Shown here in pieces: positions 6,586 through 7,758 of a stretch of DNA of 7,758 nt. Position 1 is the stretch's first letter; each line of letters starts with the position of its first letter. Position numbers and translations under genes: made by a program. The stretch lies in the NCBI GenBank assembly GCA_964415065.1, contig CAYPYX010000090.1, forward strand, positions 1-7,758. Direction: 5' to 3'. Below the pieces are notes generated by a model that was not told the DNA's origin, ran no database searches, and saw only the letters and a program-made list of their open reading frames with translations. Source of the DNA: VMCP01 sp964415065 (GTDB lineage: Bacteria; Bacteroidota; Bacteroidia; NS11-12g; UBA955).

Positions 6586-6590
6586 CTGCT

Positions 6591-7754
6591 GTGAAAATAG
6601 CCATCCTCAAAAAAGGGAAAGAAATTGCCATAGCCCGTCGACATCCTTGGATTTTTTCTGGTGCCATCGAAAAAATGGACCCTTGCAGTGCCGGTGAATT
6701 GGTGAAAGTTCTGGATCATAAAAAGGAGTTTTGTGCCATTGGCCACGTTGGAACAGGGAGTATTACCATTCGTGTACTGAGTTTCGAACCCGTGGAAATT
6801 GATAACCATTTCTGGAATGCTAAAATTGCAAAATGCAAATCACTCCGTGAACAGTTGGGAATGAATGTAAATTCACCAACCAATGCTTATCGGTTGGTAC
6901 ATGGTGAAGGTGATGAACTTCCCGGGCTTATCGTAGATATTTACAAAAATACAGCTGTAATTCAAGCACATAGCGACGGAATGTACCTGCACTTGGATGA
7001 AATTTCACAAGCCATTCAAACCAATTTCGGAACTGATATTACCACCATTTACACCAAAAGCAAGGCTGCTCTTCACGACGATGAAGTCGAAGATGGGTTT
7101 CTTTTGGGGGACATTCATGATGCCGTGGTGGAAGAATATGGCATGAAACTGAATGTTAATTGGGTTACAGGACAAAAAACTGGATTTTTCCTAGATCAAC
7201 GAGAGAATCGCAATCTGCTTAGGCATTATTCAAAGGACAAATCAGTGTTAAATACGTTTGCATACACTGGAGGATTTTCTATAGCTGCTTTACATGGAGG
7301 AGCTAAACAGGTTGTATCGGTGGATATTTCAAAAACTGCAACGGATTTATGTGACGTGAATGCCGATTTAAATGGTTTCAGCGAGCATCATAGGAGCGAA
7401 ACTGCCGATGTACTTCAATATTTATCCGACGAAGAGAACAATTACGATATTGTGGTGTTAGATCCACCAGCGTTTGCGAAAAGTTTAAAAAAGAAACATT
7501 CCGCAACCATGGGATATAAGCGATTGAATGCATTGGGATTGCAACGAGTTAAACCGGGCGGATTGTTATTTACTTTTTCGTGTTCGCAGGTTATCGACGA
7601 GGCGCTATTTTTAAACACGGTAACTGCTGCCGCGATTGAAGTCGGTAGAAAATGTCAAATTTTACACCGTTTATCGCAGGGGCCTGATCATCCGGTCAAC
7701 ATTTTCCATCCCGAGGGTCATTATTTAAAGGGCCTGGTTTTGCGGGTGGATTGA
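6591..7754 (+). CDS. Class I SAM-dependent rRNA methyltransferase, RlmI-like (COG1092)
   Basis: 387 residues, full length and close to E. coli RlmI, which makes m5C at position 1962 of 23S rRNA. The order of domains is an N-terminal PUA RNA-binding domain (about 1-75) with the signature RRHPWIFSGAI (16-26), a central EEHEE-like domain (about 80-180) with RLVHGEGDELPGL (101-113), then a Rossmann methyltransferase domain. Key motifs are GQKTGFFLDQREN (194-206), SAM motif I NTFAYTGGFS (221-230), the acidic VDIS (244-247), DPPAFAK (291-297) and FSCSQ (329-333), whose Cys331 is the likely catalytic Cys for m5C chemistry. HPEGHYLKGL is near the C-terminus. The GTG start is forced: an in-frame TGA sits at 6567-6569, no ATG or TTG lies between, and the family alignment starts here. 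The exact target base in this organism is inferred, so no symbol is given. Confidence 0.95.
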   Translation: MKIAILKKGKEIAIARRHPWIFSGAIEKMDPCSAGELVKVLDHKKEFCAIGHVGTGSITIRVLSFEPVEIDNHFWNAKIAKCKSLREQLGMNVNSPTNAYRLVHGEGDELPGLIVDIYKNTAVIQAHSDGMYLHLDEISQAIQTNFGTDITTIYTKSKAALHDDEVEDGFLLGDIHDAVVEEYGMKLNVNWVTGQKTGFFLDQRENRNLLRHYSKDKSVLNTFAYTGGFSIAALHGGAKQVVSVDISKTATDLCDVNADLNGFSEHHRSETADVLQYLSDEENNYDIVVLDPPAFAKSLKKKHSATMGYKRLNALGLQRVKPGGLLFTFSCSQVIDEALFLNTVTAAAIEVGRKCQILHRLSQGPDHPVNIFHPEGHYLKGLVLRVD

Positions 7755-7758
7755 TTGG

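Noticed and set aside
6537..6809. 90-codon minus-strand frame overlapping the start of the methyltransferase gene
   Set aside because: It runs antisense to the conserved PUA domain, has no recognisable domain, and would overlap the nif3 promoter region.
1..7758. A novel defence, mobile or biosynthetic system
   Set aside because: All larger genes are recognisable housekeeping families or lone lipoproteins. There is no transposase, integrase, repeat array, toxin-antitoxin pair or compositional shift visible.

Overview
The window reads as an ordinary chromosomal stretch from a member of the Bacteroidota, most likely a Flavobacteriales-like organism. The grounds are an AT-rich composition (about 40% GC by eye), no Shine-Dalgarno sequence before the starts, TAnnTTTG-type -7 promoter boxes, two lipoproteins with Bacteroidota-style signal peptides, and PanB, DnaK and Nif3-like proteins of the Bacteroidota type. 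No mobile element, tRNA, rRNA, CRISPR array or phage gene is visible.

Layout, left to right. The 3' three quarters of dnaK (+) enters from the left edge and ends at a strong GC-rich intrinsic terminator. A short unrecognised lipoprotein gene (+) follows under its own promoter. It converges on a second, larger lipoprotein gene (-), probably DUF4249-like. Divergent from that is panB (+), the first committed enzyme of pantothenate and CoA synthesis. panB converges on a two-gene minus-strand operon, a Nif3-family dinuclear-metal protein followed after one base by a coiled-coil C4 zinc-ribbon protein. A 20-bp perfect inverted repeat between the convergent genes can serve as a terminator for both. 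Divergent from nif3, across 64 bp, is a complete RlmI-like SAM-dependent rRNA methyltransferase gene (+), which ends four bases before the window edge.

The genes do not form one pathway. They are independent housekeeping units (protein folding, CoA precursor synthesis, ribosome modification, a conserved metal-protein pair of unsettled function) with two envelope lipoproteins among them. I found no convincing new multi-gene system. The most interesting signal is regulatory. Four of the five promoter-proximal starts that can be judged have a TAnnTTTG or near match ending only 3 to 5 bases before the start codon. In-frame stops fix three of these starts, which suggests leaderless or nearly leaderless mRNAs. 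The other points of interest are the tightly coupled nif3/zinc-ribbon pair and the two uncharacterised lipoproteins.
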